NCBI GenBank assembly: GCA_015039315.1
Contig: WIDE01000081.1
Location: forward strand, 47,232 to 111,231
DNA from: Clavulina sp. PMI_390
Lineage: Eukaryota > Basidiomycota > Agaricomycetes > Cantharellales > Hydnaceae
Reading direction: 5' to 3'
Length of the DNA: 64,000 nt
Numbering within the stretch: position 1 is the first letter of the stretch; each line of letters begins with the position of its first letter. Positions 11,601-24,086 of the stretch are shown here, in pieces. The notes beneath the pieces are model-generated. The model was not told the DNA's origin, did no database searches, and saw only the letters and a list, made by a program, of their open reading frames with translations. The position numbers and the translations under genes are program-made.

Positions 11601-14424
11601 AAAGAAGACATTTTCGTAACTGTTGCGACAGACAGTTGCTGGGTCGGTCAGATGGAACCACCAGGCGGGAGCGAGATGGCGCATCTTACGAGGGAGGGAC
11701 AGATGACCACTTGGGATGATCAGCATGACATTTTGTGGTTTTGCAAAAGAGTGCTTCGAATTACAGATTGTGCTGATAATCTGCATGATTATGTGTCCAA
11801 TCGATCGTGACGACAGCATCGATAGATCGATATGGTCGAGAATCTGCTGCAGAGCTTGGCGCTCATTGACAAATTGACGAATCAGTACGAAAGCGGAATG
11901 AAGTGCGAGCGAGCGAGAGACAATTCATAGCGCGAGCCTCAAGGTTCACATGAGCGCATCATCATCGATGGTGATGGGTACTGATAGCGAATATTGGTGG
12001 CCACTGTGGAGGTCAGGCACGATTCAGAGAAGCCTCCCCATTCGAAGCAACGCAATCGATTTCGGTACTGTCAACCAATAACTCGCCTGTCAGACGGGAC
12101 AGCGACAAGGGTGGACAGCCTCAGAGAAAGAACCAAGGCTGCAAAAGAGGGGCTTCTTTCTGGGAGTTTTAGTCATAGGACCCGACGATAATCAGGGTCG
12201 AGACACAACGTGGCGCGGCAGGGGCTTGCTAATGGATTGGTTAATCGATAACAGGAGCCGCCCCTCGACCAGCATACGAACATTGACATACTTGCCATAG
12301 AATGCTGATACTTAAGTAAAAGATTATTATTAGGATCAGCGTATGCGATAGTTAAATAGATCCGTGCTGAGACTTGTCGTCGATAGTGTATGCGCAACGC
12401 CGCTTCTCTCTCGCGCAGGATCGGGAGTTGATGATGAACGGGTGCAGTTTAGATGAATCGTAGAGCAAAATGCAACGCAACGGAGCTAAGGAGATTGACA
12501 AACGGAGCAGAACGGAGCGGGAGCAAAAGAGGCAAGGATCGAATATTCATTATATTATCCTTTGGTTGATCGTCTCTGGTCTCTCTGTCTCTCAAATGTA
12601 GCAAAGTAGGTCCGGTCGCACTAGGACTGCGCATCTCAAAAGGGGCGGAAATACGAAACAGCGGCAGAGCATATAACGTCTTTGGATATTATCTCTCATA
12701 CCCAATGGGCAGCTCGTTATTAATATTCCGTGTAATGTCAACGAAAACCCTAGGGCAGCACCAGTGTTTTCCTGGTGCGCCGAACCAGGTCGGACAGGCA
12801 GGCACATTGACAGGACACCCGGTGGTTAGACTCACATTGACAGCCCTGTGAGAGTCCCTGACTCCTCCGACTGCTGCCCGAATAACCGAAATGTTATTGT
12901 TGCTGCCATGAGAGGGAAAGAAAAAAACAAGTAATGAAACGTGAAAATTCCACGAGGGGCGGCGGGGGCGGGATACCTGGACAGGTTGCCAGGGCTAACT
13001 ATATATGTAAATTGTGTGCTGCTCCCCCCATCAAATCACTTTGCTGAGAGTGGTGGGCGAGTGAGAGAGCTCTGGACCGTTTGACCGGCAGCCACAGAAC
13101 GCGAGTCCCTCCAGAGATCACTACCATTCTAGGAGATCTGAGGTCCTGTCGGCGTCTAACTCATCACGCGTGGGCGTGTGCGTGTACGGGGTCGTGTGGC
13201 GGTGTACTGGTAATAATCTATGCAGGATAAACGTTTCCGACTAAGAGGGGCTCCGAGAAAAGTTATAGCGCATGAGGTCGGTTATGCTTGGCGACGTGAA
13301 ACGGCAAAGAGCTCATTGGCAGTGCGCGTCATAATACTCATGCATCATCGGGGGAATCATAGAATGCTTGGGGACCGAATCAAAATCGAATCGATCAGGG
13401 CAACTTGAAAGCGGGGGAAGAAGCGCGTGGGTTGCGGCTGGCGGGGGTGTGGATGTGTGTGAGATGTTGGTGGGGGAGAAAGAAGGAAGGGGGAGGTATT
13501 TTGGCTCTAGTGTAGGCTAGAGTAGACTGAGTATAGTGAGTCGAGAGAGAGGCATTGCCAGCGGAGTGCGCGCGGGGTTTGTCCGGGGCAATGGCAGCAG
13601 AGTTGACCCAAGATGGATGCTGTGATTTGCCAATGCTTTTGTCAAGATGAGAGGCTGAGAAGCAGCAGCCAGGCAAAGCAACTCTCGCAGTTGATTCAAG
13701 ATATGCATGTACGCGTAATAATTGTGATATGAGTGGGACTACGTATTATCTGCGGGAGGTAAGGCAGTTCATGGGAGGCTCAGCAATGGGGCTAAGAGTG
13801 CTAGGCTCGAGTGACGGGAGGAAATGCTTTGGGCAAGTGGAGATGCAAGGAAATATGGACCCTTGATGTTCATGCGCTGCAGGGAAGTGACAGGAACTAG
13901 AACCAGTCGTCGTGCGGAACTAGTAAATATTGTACGGTTCTATAGAGCATAGAAATGAAGTATGTGGAGGGGGAGGTTGAGGAGGCGGAAAATCAGAGGG
14001 GATCGATGGAGGGAGTGCCGTCACGCTCATCTCCGTCGCTGCTGCAGAGTTGTGCGCATCAAAGGATCTCACTGACGTCGCCTCCACGGATATGATTATT
14101 ACAAGTGCGCTACAGTCGGCGCTCCCCCGTACAGTGCCTGTCCTATCCGAATGAGGAAATGAAGGAACGAGGACAGCCAAAGGAAGGAGTATGAATTGTG
14201 ACAAGTTGGACAGCTGCCGCGTGTTACGAGTTGTTCGATAGACGTGCCATCAACAACAAGCAGTCAAGGCGACGTGGACGGCGACGAGTAGCTCTCACTC
14301 TTTTTCTTCTCTCGGTCGTAATCGGTGTCTATGTTGGCTTGACTCGTAGGGGTGTATTCTCGGGTTTATACATTACTTCTCATTTATTTGCCAGTCGACC
14401 TCTGAGCAACTGCTATTATTGAAG

Positions 14425-15168
14425 GAGACCTCGAATCTCGCTTTCCCTCCCCTCCTCTCCCTCTTTCTCTCTTCCCCCTCCCTCCCAAATCACCGTATCA
14501 CAACGCGCACACAGAATTCAAGCGCCCCATCAGCGCGCCAGAACCTTTAGCCACGCGCCCAGGGCAGCAGCAGCCGCCACCGCCGGTGCGTTTCACGTTG
14601 AACATCACAGGCTGCTCATCATCACACTCAACATTTCGGACCTCTCCGTCGTGTGCATCCTCCTTCTCTCTCCCCCTTGCCTTGTGCATCTTTCACCCAC
14701 GACGTTTAGCAATCGACCGGGGCCCATAGCTGTGCGAGTTGAATGAGAGATAGCAGAGATAGATACCTCCTTTGCTCGAGCCAATCCGTGAGTTGGGCAA
14801 TCCACCCCCTCTTCCTCTCTCTGCCTCTGTGCACAGCTCAAGTGCCTAACCCGCCCTCGTGAATCCTGCGTCTCTTAACCACCTGGGGTATTCTTATTTC
14901 ACTAGCCCCTCTTCCGCTAACTTGTCCTTCCCACTCCACCGGACAGCACAAGCCTTTCATCTGCAATCCTTCATCTCTGGCACGAGCAACAACCACTCAA
15001 TCTCACTCAGGGTCTACTTCCGCCCTCCCCTACCTCCCCATCCGCCAATCCATCCTATCCGCACTTCAAGCTGGAACTCATAACGAGCATCCTCCATCGT
15101 CATTACACTTCTGCACCTCTCCCCCGTAACCCACCTACTCCCCAATTATCATCAACCCCCCACACACC
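14425..15168 (+). promoter_or_regulatory. Pyrimidine-rich promoter/5' leader of SRPK
   Basis: This segment is strongly C/T-rich on the plus strand (for example around 14445-14490 and 15000-15165) and runs directly into the SRPK start codon. CT-rich tracts around the transcription start are common in basidiomycete genes. No TATA box stands out. It may include untranslated exons that cannot be placed from sequence alone. Confidence 0.4.
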
Positions 15169-18100
15169 ATGACGCTCCCAAGTGCAAACTCATCATCGCC
15201 CTCTACATCCTCTCATCCTCATCCAATCTCCTCGTTCTCCCCTTCACCATCAACATCAACGTCGCCATACTCTAGCGCATCAACATCATCACTACCACCA
15301 CAAGCGTATCCACCTCCAGTACCCACGACTCGTCTCTCGCGCGACGCCGCGCTCAAGGAGGAACAATCAGACGAGTATGACCACGGCGGCTACCGTCAGA
15401 TTCTCGTCGGAGACACGCTCAACAAGGGCCGATACCGCGTCGTGCGGAAGCTTGGTTTCGGCCACTTCAGCACGGTATGGCTTGTCAAGGACGAGCGGTG
15501 AGCCCTCTCTTCTACCCGTCCGCGCTTTCCCTTTCCCTCCCCTTCTTTGCCTTCTCTTCTTCTTTCTTCAACGATTGTGCCCTTTGGCCTTGTTTCACGT
15601 GTCCTGGTTTGTGCTTTGCATTTGCTTTTGGGGGGCGTCTGTGCTTTGACACGCGAGCGGGTTTGCTGGCGGCCTCATCGACGAGGTCTTCGGGACTCGA
15701 TTTCATGTTCATTGTTCGCTGTTCATGTCATGTTGGTTCTGCTCTTGAGAGAGAGGCTCTGCACGTCCTTCTGCGCTTCTGCTGTACAACGCTCCTCGGC
15801 TCTTCTGCCTCCGCCCCTCGCCACCGCCTAGTTCCTGCTCTGCCTCTCTATCTACGATCCCATCCCTCTCTCCGTATATGGCTCCACTCATTCGTATACG
15901 GACGGCCTTCCCTGAGATTTCATTCGAGCGGCAAAAGATGGGCTCGGTGGATCTCACTCTCCTTTGGCCCTGCCTAATCCGGCCCTGGCGGACGGTGCAT
16001 CATCATCCAATCTACTTACTCCCTCTACTCTGGTACGAGACACTTGCCCTTTGCGTCGCGCGCCTCTCATCTCGCTCCGGCCCGGGGCGCGAGCGCCTCG
16101 CCCAGTCAAGACAAGCTGTTCCCTGTCAGCGCAACAAGAGTCGATCTCAGTTAGGACTCGATCTCTGGCAACCTCCGCCCCCCGCCCCCTCTCTTTCGGG
16201 GGTATCCATCATACCCTCCACCTCTTAATCTGCGGGCATCTCTATCTCCACAAGCCTGGTGAACAATTCAACAATCCCTCCGGCTTCTTGCAGAGGCGTT
16301 TGCATCAGCCTGCCATCGCCACCCCCTGATCGTTTCAACTGGCTAACTGGCTTCTTACTTCTGTTATCTCGATTTCATTTCCTCATTACAACCCCCTCAT
16401 GTCCCAGTCTTCATACGCCAAACTCTATTTCATCCCGCCTATGTTTTGGTTTTAGCTTCTCTACTTGCTTTGCCATATTGCCTCATGACTCGTGAAAGTG
16501 CTCCGGCGTGGGGCGGCTGCCGACCCCGCGCGGCTTATTCTTTGTTGCCCCCTCACCTCTCCGCCCATACCCATCACCTTGGATTGTCGGGCACCAACGA
16601 TCCTTGGCAAGCTTTCCTTGTGGGCAACTCTATTCTCCTGTGTTTATTCGATGACGACGCTTATCAGAGCGGGTGCCGGAGTGGCTTAGCACTCCACCTT
16701 GGCCGAGTCCGCAGCTCCCCGATCTTTGCTTTGTTTCTGATTTCTACGTCTTTTTCCAAAACGTGTGGAGCGTTGCTCCGCTCCGTTTCATTTACGTCCC
16801 CTCCCCGTTGTGTCTCCACACGTGTCCAATTCTTTGTTTGATCTCTTCTTTTTCATTTACCCCTGCTTTTTCTCGATTGGAGCTACTTGTCAGTATGACT
16901 GGGTTACTGACTTCTCACCTTCGATCGTTGACGGAATATCCAGGGAGAACAAGCATGTTGCGCTCAAGGTTGTCAAGTCGATGCACAAGTACGCGCAGAC
17001 GGCGATCGACGAGATTGCGCTGCTCAGTATCATCCAACATCCGAGAGGCAGGGGTCACGCAAACCACCCAGGGCGCAAGCACATTGTCGAGTTCCTCGAT
17101 TCGTTTGCGCTACATCCGACGCTCGCTGCCCCCTTCCCCTCCTCTTCATCATCATCACAATCTCACTATTCTCCCGCCCAAGCCCCTCTCTTTCTGAATC
17201 GCGCACATGATGCGCTCATGCCGCTCGATCGCGAGGACCCTGCGTACCGACACGTCTGCATCACGTTCGAGCCTCTTGGTGAAACCCTCTTGACACTGCT
17301 CAAACGCCTTGCGACATGCGACGAGACGCTCCTGAAGATTGGACTGCCAACTTCGCTCGTACAGCAAATTATCCGACAAGTCCTCCTCGCGCTCGACTTC
17401 CTGCATTCAAGAGCAGGGCTTGTGCATACGGATTTGAAGTTGGAGAACGTGCTTGTGTGCGCAGAGGATGTGGAGGAGGTTGTCCGCGCTGTCAGGGAGA
17501 GCGTGAGGAGACAAGAGGAACAAGTTCTCCAAGTGCAGGCTCAGGCCCAAGCACAAGCGGATGTACAAGACCCTGCTCGATCATCTGCTGTCTCGACACC
17601 CACGCTCTCATCCAACTCCACTTCCACGTCTACCCCTACCATCGCTTCGACACGAGCACCAATATCGACCGTCTCCCCTGCTTCATACGCGAATGCCACA
17701 CGCGTTGTACCCCTTACACCCAAGAACCCCACAGACCCTCCACCCAAGACATCCACCTCATTCCACGCATACGCACAAGGTCCGCGCCCCAAGGAGGTCG
17801 TCATCACAGGATCCGCGCCGTTGCCGAACCCTATGACCGCTTGGGGTCGGGTGAACGCGGGCGAGGAGGTTGGGAGGCTGGCGCGGATTATGGCGGAGAT
17901 GCGCTTGGCGGACCTAGAGGCTGCTGAAGGGCAAGATGAGAATGATGAGAGGGGGCGCGAGAGGCGGGCACGACGCGTAGAGGATGACTCAAGTTCTCCT
18001 GGTGCTAGCACATCGTCTTCGCCTGCTCATCGCCCTTCCGCCACGACGACTAACGCCGCAGCGTCTCATCTGCACCCTGCTGCTACTGCCACAGCTGCGC

Positions 18101-19769
18101 CTACGAATTCCGTGAGCGTTAATGCCAGCCACCTCCTTCATTCGGCAGGCTCTGGTGCATCGTCTCTGGCGAGCGTCAACTCGTCTGCGACGATCTTCTC
18201 CTTGGCTGGTCTGAGCACTGCGCCTACTAGCATGGAGAGCAGCCTTGTGCTCCCCAAGCTTAGCGCGCTCTCCCTCACCTCTCCTTCGTCCGAGGCCGCT
18301 TTACCTTCGTCGGCTGCGTGCTTCTCAGTTGGCCAGCCTGGGTCGAGTGGGTCGTTTGGGCCAGGCAGCGCTACTGCGAACGGGCACGCGAAAGTTCATA
18401 CCCGCGCACCATTCTCGAGCCTGGGCCTACAAGCCGACGGAGAGGTGTGGGGCGTCGGACTGGAAGATGAAGATGACACGTTTGGGCTGAAGCTCGGGCT
18501 TGGTCCCTCGTGTTCTTCGTCCGTAGCATCATCATATGAGGAGGGCAATGGGTTTGGGGAGGAGGAGCATCACAAGATCCAGGTCCCTAGCTTGGCGTTT
18601 GCGGAGCAGCAGCAGAAGGTCCTGCGGAAGCGCGTGTCGACGCAGTCGAATCGGACTGCGACGACTGAGACGCAGGCGGCTGCTGATGCGTTTGGGCGCA
18701 CGACGCCTACTCCGGGTGCGCTCGAGACGACAGTCCTAACGCCTACACCCGGTGCAGGTGTGGATGAGCTCCAGACTCAGTTGCATCATTCACAATTGCA
18801 TCCCCAGCCCGCTTCGTTGTTGACCGCTAATAAGCCTCAGCAGCGAGGTGACGTTGATATCCTCGTATCTGCCCCCACATCATCAGGCCTGGCTTCTGTG
18901 CTGGGAACCAACTTGCCCACTCCGACACCAACTCCCAAGCCTGCTCGTGAACGTGATTCCATCGACTTTGTCCCTGCCCCCATTCCCGCTTTCGTCCCGA
19001 GTCCCATTTCTGACAATACCCCAGCTACGCCATCCGCTTCGTCCTCATCTACTCCCCAGGTTCTCCCCCCACCCCGCATCCGAATCAAGATTGCCGACCT
19101 CGGCAACGCCACGCCTATCACCAAGCACTTCACCCCCGACATCCAAACTCGCCCTTATCGCGCGCCTGAAGTCATCCTTGGGTATAAGAACTGGGATCAG
19201 AGCGTCGATATCTGGAGCGTAGGGTGCATGGTCTTTGAACTTTTGACGTCGGACCTGCTCTTCGCTGCTGAAGGCGATAAGAAGGGCCGATACTCGCGCG
19301 ACGACGATCATATGGCCCAGATAATGGAACTTTTAGGTGATCTCCCTTGGTCGAGGAAGTGGGGTGGGAGGTTCAGCCATAACCTCTTCAATAGTCAGGG
19401 TCAGTTGTTTCTCTTTTTGGGTTTCGACCACTTGCTAACTTGCTGAATGTTTTTGTCAATATAGGCACCCTTCGTCGCATGACCCGCCTCAGACCCTGGA
19501 GCTTGCGTGCAGTGCTCGAGCAGAAGTACGATTACCCGCGTGTCCAGGCTGAGAAGCTGAAGGCCTTCATGGAACCCATGCTCGCTCTTGACCCGGCTGA
19601 TCGTCCGTCTGCCGGCGCGTTAGCAAAGCACCCATGGCTCGATGACTCAGCTGCAGGCCCATCATTCATGGATGATCGAACGCGTGCCTCAGACCCATTC
19701 TACCGCGTCAAGGATGACGGTCTCAGAGAGATGCTCGAGCGCTTGGAGGTTGCGACTTCGTCGAGATGA
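15169..19769 (+). CDS. SRPK: SRPK-type serine/threonine protein kinase (SR-protein kinase)
   Basis: Exons are 15169-15497, 16944-19399 and 19465-19769, giving 1,029 residues. The glycine loop ends exon 1 (KLGFGHFSTVWLVKD) and the lysine strand opens exon 2 (HVALKVVK, about residue 118). The catalytic loop is HTDLKLEN near 272 and the metal motif is DLG (KIADLGNA) near 827, DLG rather than DFG being typical of SRPKs. The activation segment TRPYRAPEVILGY and DIWSVGCM follow. Between the two lobes sits a ~530-residue Ser/Thr/Ala/Pro-rich spacer, the hallmark of the family though long here. SRPKs phosphorylate RS-domain splicing factors and control their nuclear entry; the spacer usually governs localisation. 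Exon 1 encodes a Ser/Pro-rich head. It is convergent with the splicing factor gene SPP2. Confidence 0.93.
15498..16943 (+). other. Unusually long first intron of SRPK (1,446 nt)
   Basis: The donor GTGAGC follows the codon fragment CG of an Arg and the acceptor is a CAG at 16941-16943. Splicing restores a contiguous kinase subdomain I-II, so no coding exon is needed inside. Other introns in this window are mostly 44-100 nt. The intron is pyrimidine-rich, so it contains long stop-poor plus-strand frames that are artefacts of composition. Confidence 0.8.
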
Positions 19770-22244
19770 GAAGAAGGATCGGCGATAGAGGCCGTATCCA
19801 GTTTTCAGCTTTCCAGTTTTGTGGTGAATCTTGGCTCTCCTCTGTAGTTTTCTTTATTATCTCGACCTATTAGACGATGATGGTCATTATACCAGTCTGC
19901 TGTACTCTCCGGTTCTTCACCTTCCTTGCCAACACGCTATGCTTCCCTTCACCCTCTCCCACTCCCCATCGTGTTCCGGAGACCACGACCCCGGTGGTCG
20001 CCCTCTCATCGCTCCCTCCTCCACGTTGTAATCTTACTTCCTTTCCTCCTTGTGAATTTGCGCAACCTTTACACTCCTAATCTTGCAATCTTGCATCCTC
20101 GCTACTACCTCCACACCCACTCGTTTTCACGAAAGCTTTGATGATAAACTATAATTTTAATTTGTTCACTGCCAGTCTCTGCGTTGCCTCTGTTTTCAAT
20201 TACTCTTCTCTTGGTATATTATTCGCCAGCATCTTGTCCTTGCTTTCAGAAGAGTGATTATCAGTCTTACTGTTGTTGTCTGCATGTTCTCTTTCCTTGT
20301 CAATCAATCCTCGCCTCCAAGCTGCGCTTGCTAGACAATGAAATTGTGTCCGCTTTCTACCAGTCCGCGTGTCAGTAGTTCATGTTGGCTTCAAGCTATC
20401 CGGTCCTTGGTGCTCGCATTCAATTGCGTGCTCAGGCGTAAACCCTGTTCACGTGGATTGTGGCTCGGAAACCCCTTTCGCCCACTCATTACGCTGAGCA
20501 TTCCTTTGGCGAAGAGTCTGGTGGGGCATTATTCCCCATTAACGCTCACCTCCACTGGCAGCCGCATCTGGTCGTCATCCATTCATTCCAGGCGCGGCGA
20601 CTGACGTCTTCGCTGCGTGCACCTCACCAAGTTCCCTGGCCCACCCCACACATTGAGACCCCTCAGCATTCGCGCCTTCAGGTGCTTCTTTTGTAGCTCT
20701 CTCTTGCATCCGCAGTCTGACCAACTGGCTCTTCATTCTAAATCAACAACAACACGAGGCGCGGGAGGGAGTTTGGCCACTGTTCCATTGATTTTTACGC
20801 CGAGTACTAGTGCCGCCATTGCCTTCTCCTTTTGGATTTCTGCAGAAGTATTTCTCTCACTTCGCTTGGTGTGATCGATTGAGATATCGCGTCATACGTG
20901 AATGTACATGGGACTTTCTGTGATTGGCACAGAGCGCGGACGACCAGAGGCCATGTCTCCCAAGCACAATCTCGAATATCGATCAGATAGGATCCTGGGG
21001 CCCCATCAATGCTGCCGCGGCATACATCATCGTGAATTATTACTATATTGACCGCACTAGCTCACTTGTTGACTTTGTAGGGCTGTGGCATGTAGACTTC
21101 TGAGGAGCGTGAATCCAAGCCCATTTCCGGTTGATTCAGCCTTGGGGGCTCCACACTATCCGTATTGAACTTGTCAGTTATCTTCTTCGTCCGTACTCCA
21201 CGGTTTTTGTCGAGAAGACCACGTCTGGACTATCGTCGCCAAATCCGGCACCACCCACTCCAAACGCGGGTGCGATTCCATTCTGAATGCTTGCGATTCA
21301 TTCGACGAGGCCGCAGCTCGATCCTCGACGTCATGCACATTATTTCCAAGGAGACGGTTGAGTTCTCGTGCTCGATCTTGGTGAGCTACACTTAGCATTT
21401 CCTGATTGATTGTGGAGTGTCAAATGGGCTCGATGGATTCGAATTATTCTGTCTCTCGTCCCGCGGGTATGCGCATCCCCCACTATCCGCATATGGCTCG
21501 GTAAGAGCCTGTTTCATTACGATGAATCTTCGCGCAGACTGCCATGATGGCCGGTTGGAGCACTAGGCCACGCGACGCTCGACAATGCCATTGTCAGTGC
21601 CAAGTGGGGAGTCGGTGGACGAACCTGGATCCACCCACATAAAACAATATTTGATAGCAAATCATCCTCCTTACTACAATTGGTCTAACGAATCCGATAT
21701 CCAGGATCAGATAAGATTTCCCAGCATATCTCACGCCTGTCTCAAATTGCTCGTCTCTCATCTCACCACACACGGAGAGATCATTCCCTCTCATGACATG
21801 TGAGGGCTGACCCCACACCGCGGATCCTCTGTCAACCATTCCTCGATCGAATCCAGCGTGTGAGTGTGACGCAAGGGAAGAGCCTCCGTGGTACAATCAT
21901 AGAAGCCCCTGAGTGGTTTAGCACGCTGGGCAGTGCAATTTCCATTTCGCTTGGCCAACCGAATTCTCTGGCCCTCTTCAATGTGCTAGGTTCAGGTATC
22001 GGGTCGAATTGGAACAACTCTGGCCTATTGTGCAGCCATGTTGGTGCACAGCACTAGATCTTGGAGGCATTTCCGGGGACATCGTCAGAGTCAAATCGAT
22101 CAGAGGGATTATTCACCATACGATCGAAGGTTATGGTTGCTGGCAAAGGCTCTCGTACAGTTGCTATACAACATCGCAATGGTGGAGAAGAAAGACACAC
22201 GTGATTGGCCAAACGCAAAGAGAGGGGAGTAATGACGCTGGAAG
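19770..22244. other. Intergenic between convergent SRPK and SPP2
   Basis: This 2.5 kb stretch begins with the CT-rich SRPK 3' region (to about 20,900). No recognisable gene was found. A 74-codon minus-strand frame with a true ATG at 21,398 and stop at 21,174 has a plausible hydrophilic composition but no known motif. Confidence 0.45.
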
Positions 22245-23901
22245 CTAGTGCCGACTGCGGTACCTGTCGCCTCCATCACGATCCCTGTCGTAGTCACGGC
22301 TTCGACCGTCATAACCATCCCTGTCTCGACCTCTGTCCCTATCTCTGTCCCTATCGCGCCTATCGTCGTCTCGCCGCGAGGATGAAGAATGTCCAGAACG
22401 ATCCCCGTCCCTCTCATAGTCTCGTCGACCGTCTCGGTCTCTATTCCTGTCCCTATCGCGATCCTGATAGCTAGAGCCATCTTGATCACGAGCCCTGTCG
22501 CGGTCTCTGTCTCGTCGACTACCACCACCTTCATCACGACTGCGGTATCGTTCCGAGTCTGACTCTCGTCCATATCTGTCGTCGCGCCCACTGCCTCGGT
22601 CATCGTCGCGATACCGGCTGCTTTGCTCACGGTCCCTGCGAGGTGGCGGAGATTGGGATGCTTGGCGTGAAGAAGCGGTGGATCGTGAAGCTGACACTGC
22701 ACCACTCTGGAGAAGTCAAGATGAGAGTCAGGATAATGCGTTATATGAGAAGACTGGTTGAGAAATGAGAGACGCGAAATGAGGGTTTGGAACTCACCCC
22801 AGGATCATCTGATCCGCTCGCCCCATCACGAGCTCGTTTCACGACTGGAATATAGCGTTTCTCAGGTCTCTGAGACTTGCCCTTCTTGCTTGATCCGCCC
22901 GGAATGTCTTCGGGAGCACGTTCTTTAGCTCCGATACCTAGGAGAGCTGGGCGAGCCACAGGCATATAGGGCTCGACAGGACCTTTGCGAGTTTTGCTTG
23001 CGGCCATGCCCTCCTTCCAACCCATGCCTCGAAGAAGAGCGGCTCCAAACTGGTCAATCGGCACGCGCTCGTAATCTTCCATGGTTGATGAGTCTGGCCG
23101 AGTCAGGACGTCTTCGCGATAGGCTTCTGTCTCGGTTTTGGGAGATGCACGGGTTGAGTCGAGGGTGGGTATCATGTCGATTTGAGGAATGTCCGGCTCG
23201 TCTCCAGCAAGAATAGCTTGAAGGGCCTTTTGATCCTCTGTTAATGGTTCTAAAGTAGCTGTTGTAGGTTCCTGGACAACCATCTCCACATCCACAGTCT
23301 CTTCGACGACTTCATCATCCTTGACAATTTTCTTTGACGTGACTATGCCAGAGACCTGAGGCCCTGAATTGATGGTGTCACGAATGCCCAGGCCCCCGAC
23401 ACTCCCATCCGCGCCCACACCGACTGCCGCTCGACCTGCTTCAGGAACGAAGCTGCCCGCAGTCTGGCGCTTACGGGCAGCCGCTCGCCAGTCCCGATTC
23501 GCGAGAGCAGGAATTACAAGAGGTCCCTGGGCAGGGGGAAGTTCTTTCTTGCTAGATAGGTGAAATATGGACGAGTCTGTGTGAGTGTTAAGCTTATAGT
23601 TCGCTTGCACAATGAAGAAAACTTGTACACACCGCTGAACTCCTAGTGAATCGAAGCCAGTGATAATCTCATCTTCGGTGCCAGCATCCTCATCTGAGCT
23701 ATCATCATTGAAGTTGTGTGACGTCTTCTTGCCGTTATTTCCAGAACGGCCAAGTGGACTGGGTGCAGACTTTGAACCAGAAGCCGGCGCTTTGAAAGAA
23801 GAGCTTAAATCTGAGTCTGAGACTTCTCGTGATAGAGGTGAGGGCTTTCGAACCGTGAAAGACACGGCAGGATGGTTAGACAACCCCGATGAACGACTCA
23901 T
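22245..23901 (-). CDS. SPP2: Pre-mRNA-splicing factor SPP2 (G-patch protein)
   Basis: Exons on the minus strand are 23901-23633, 23551-22798 and 22706-22245, giving 494 residues. The start is the first in-frame ATG (MSRSSGLSNHPAVSF). The G-patch starts near residue 250 (YERVPIDQFGAALLRGMGW) and is followed by ALLGIGAKER, as in the SPP2/GPKOW family. SPP2 binds the DEAH helicase Prp2 through its G-patch and helps activate the spliceosome before the first step. The N-terminal part includes an acidic patch and a NRDWRAAARKR segment. Exon 3 encodes an Arg/Asp/Ser-rich tail with many RD dipeptides and a few RS/SR dipeptides, so it is low-complexity at DNA level too. Intron 1 (81 nt) uses the later TATCTAG acceptor; the earlier ACACAG would cause a stop. 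The tail is a possible substrate of the neighbouring SRPK, by inference only. Confidence 0.88.
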
Positions 23902-24086
23902 GAAGCGGAAGCGCGGAATACAAAGACACGTACATATACACCCACACAACCCACTTCACTTCACATTTAGAGGTTTGTTGTTTTTTTTTGGCCTAGAATG
24001 CAGACATCCCGATGAATCTATCTCAGTTTTTCAGTATATCGCTGTGAGAAAGAGCTTCGCCGCCAACCTCAATAGTCGCCGGACGC

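Larger units (their letters stand above)
6008..15168. other. Gene-poor block of 9.2 kb
   Basis: I find no gene with recognisable motifs or consistent splicing here. Open frames are all below about 130 codons, mostly without an ATG, and do not join across plausible introns. No transposase, reverse transcriptase, long terminal repeat or terminal inverted repeat was seen, and the composition does not look AT-collapsed. Minor items are an A-run near 6180, a CTTCCTTCC run near 7055, a palindromic GCATGC run near 9650 and GAGC/GCGA repeats near 11900. Two minus-strand frames, 7491-7685 and 8292-8615, have protein-like composition and could be decayed or lineage-specific gene pieces. The last ~750 bases are the pyrimidine-rich leader of SRPK. 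Confidence 0.5.

Noticed and set aside
15477..16841. Several 100-170 codon plus-strand frames inside SRPK intron 1
   Set aside because: C/T-rich DNA is depleted in stop codons; the frames are low-complexity and the kinase domain is complete without them.
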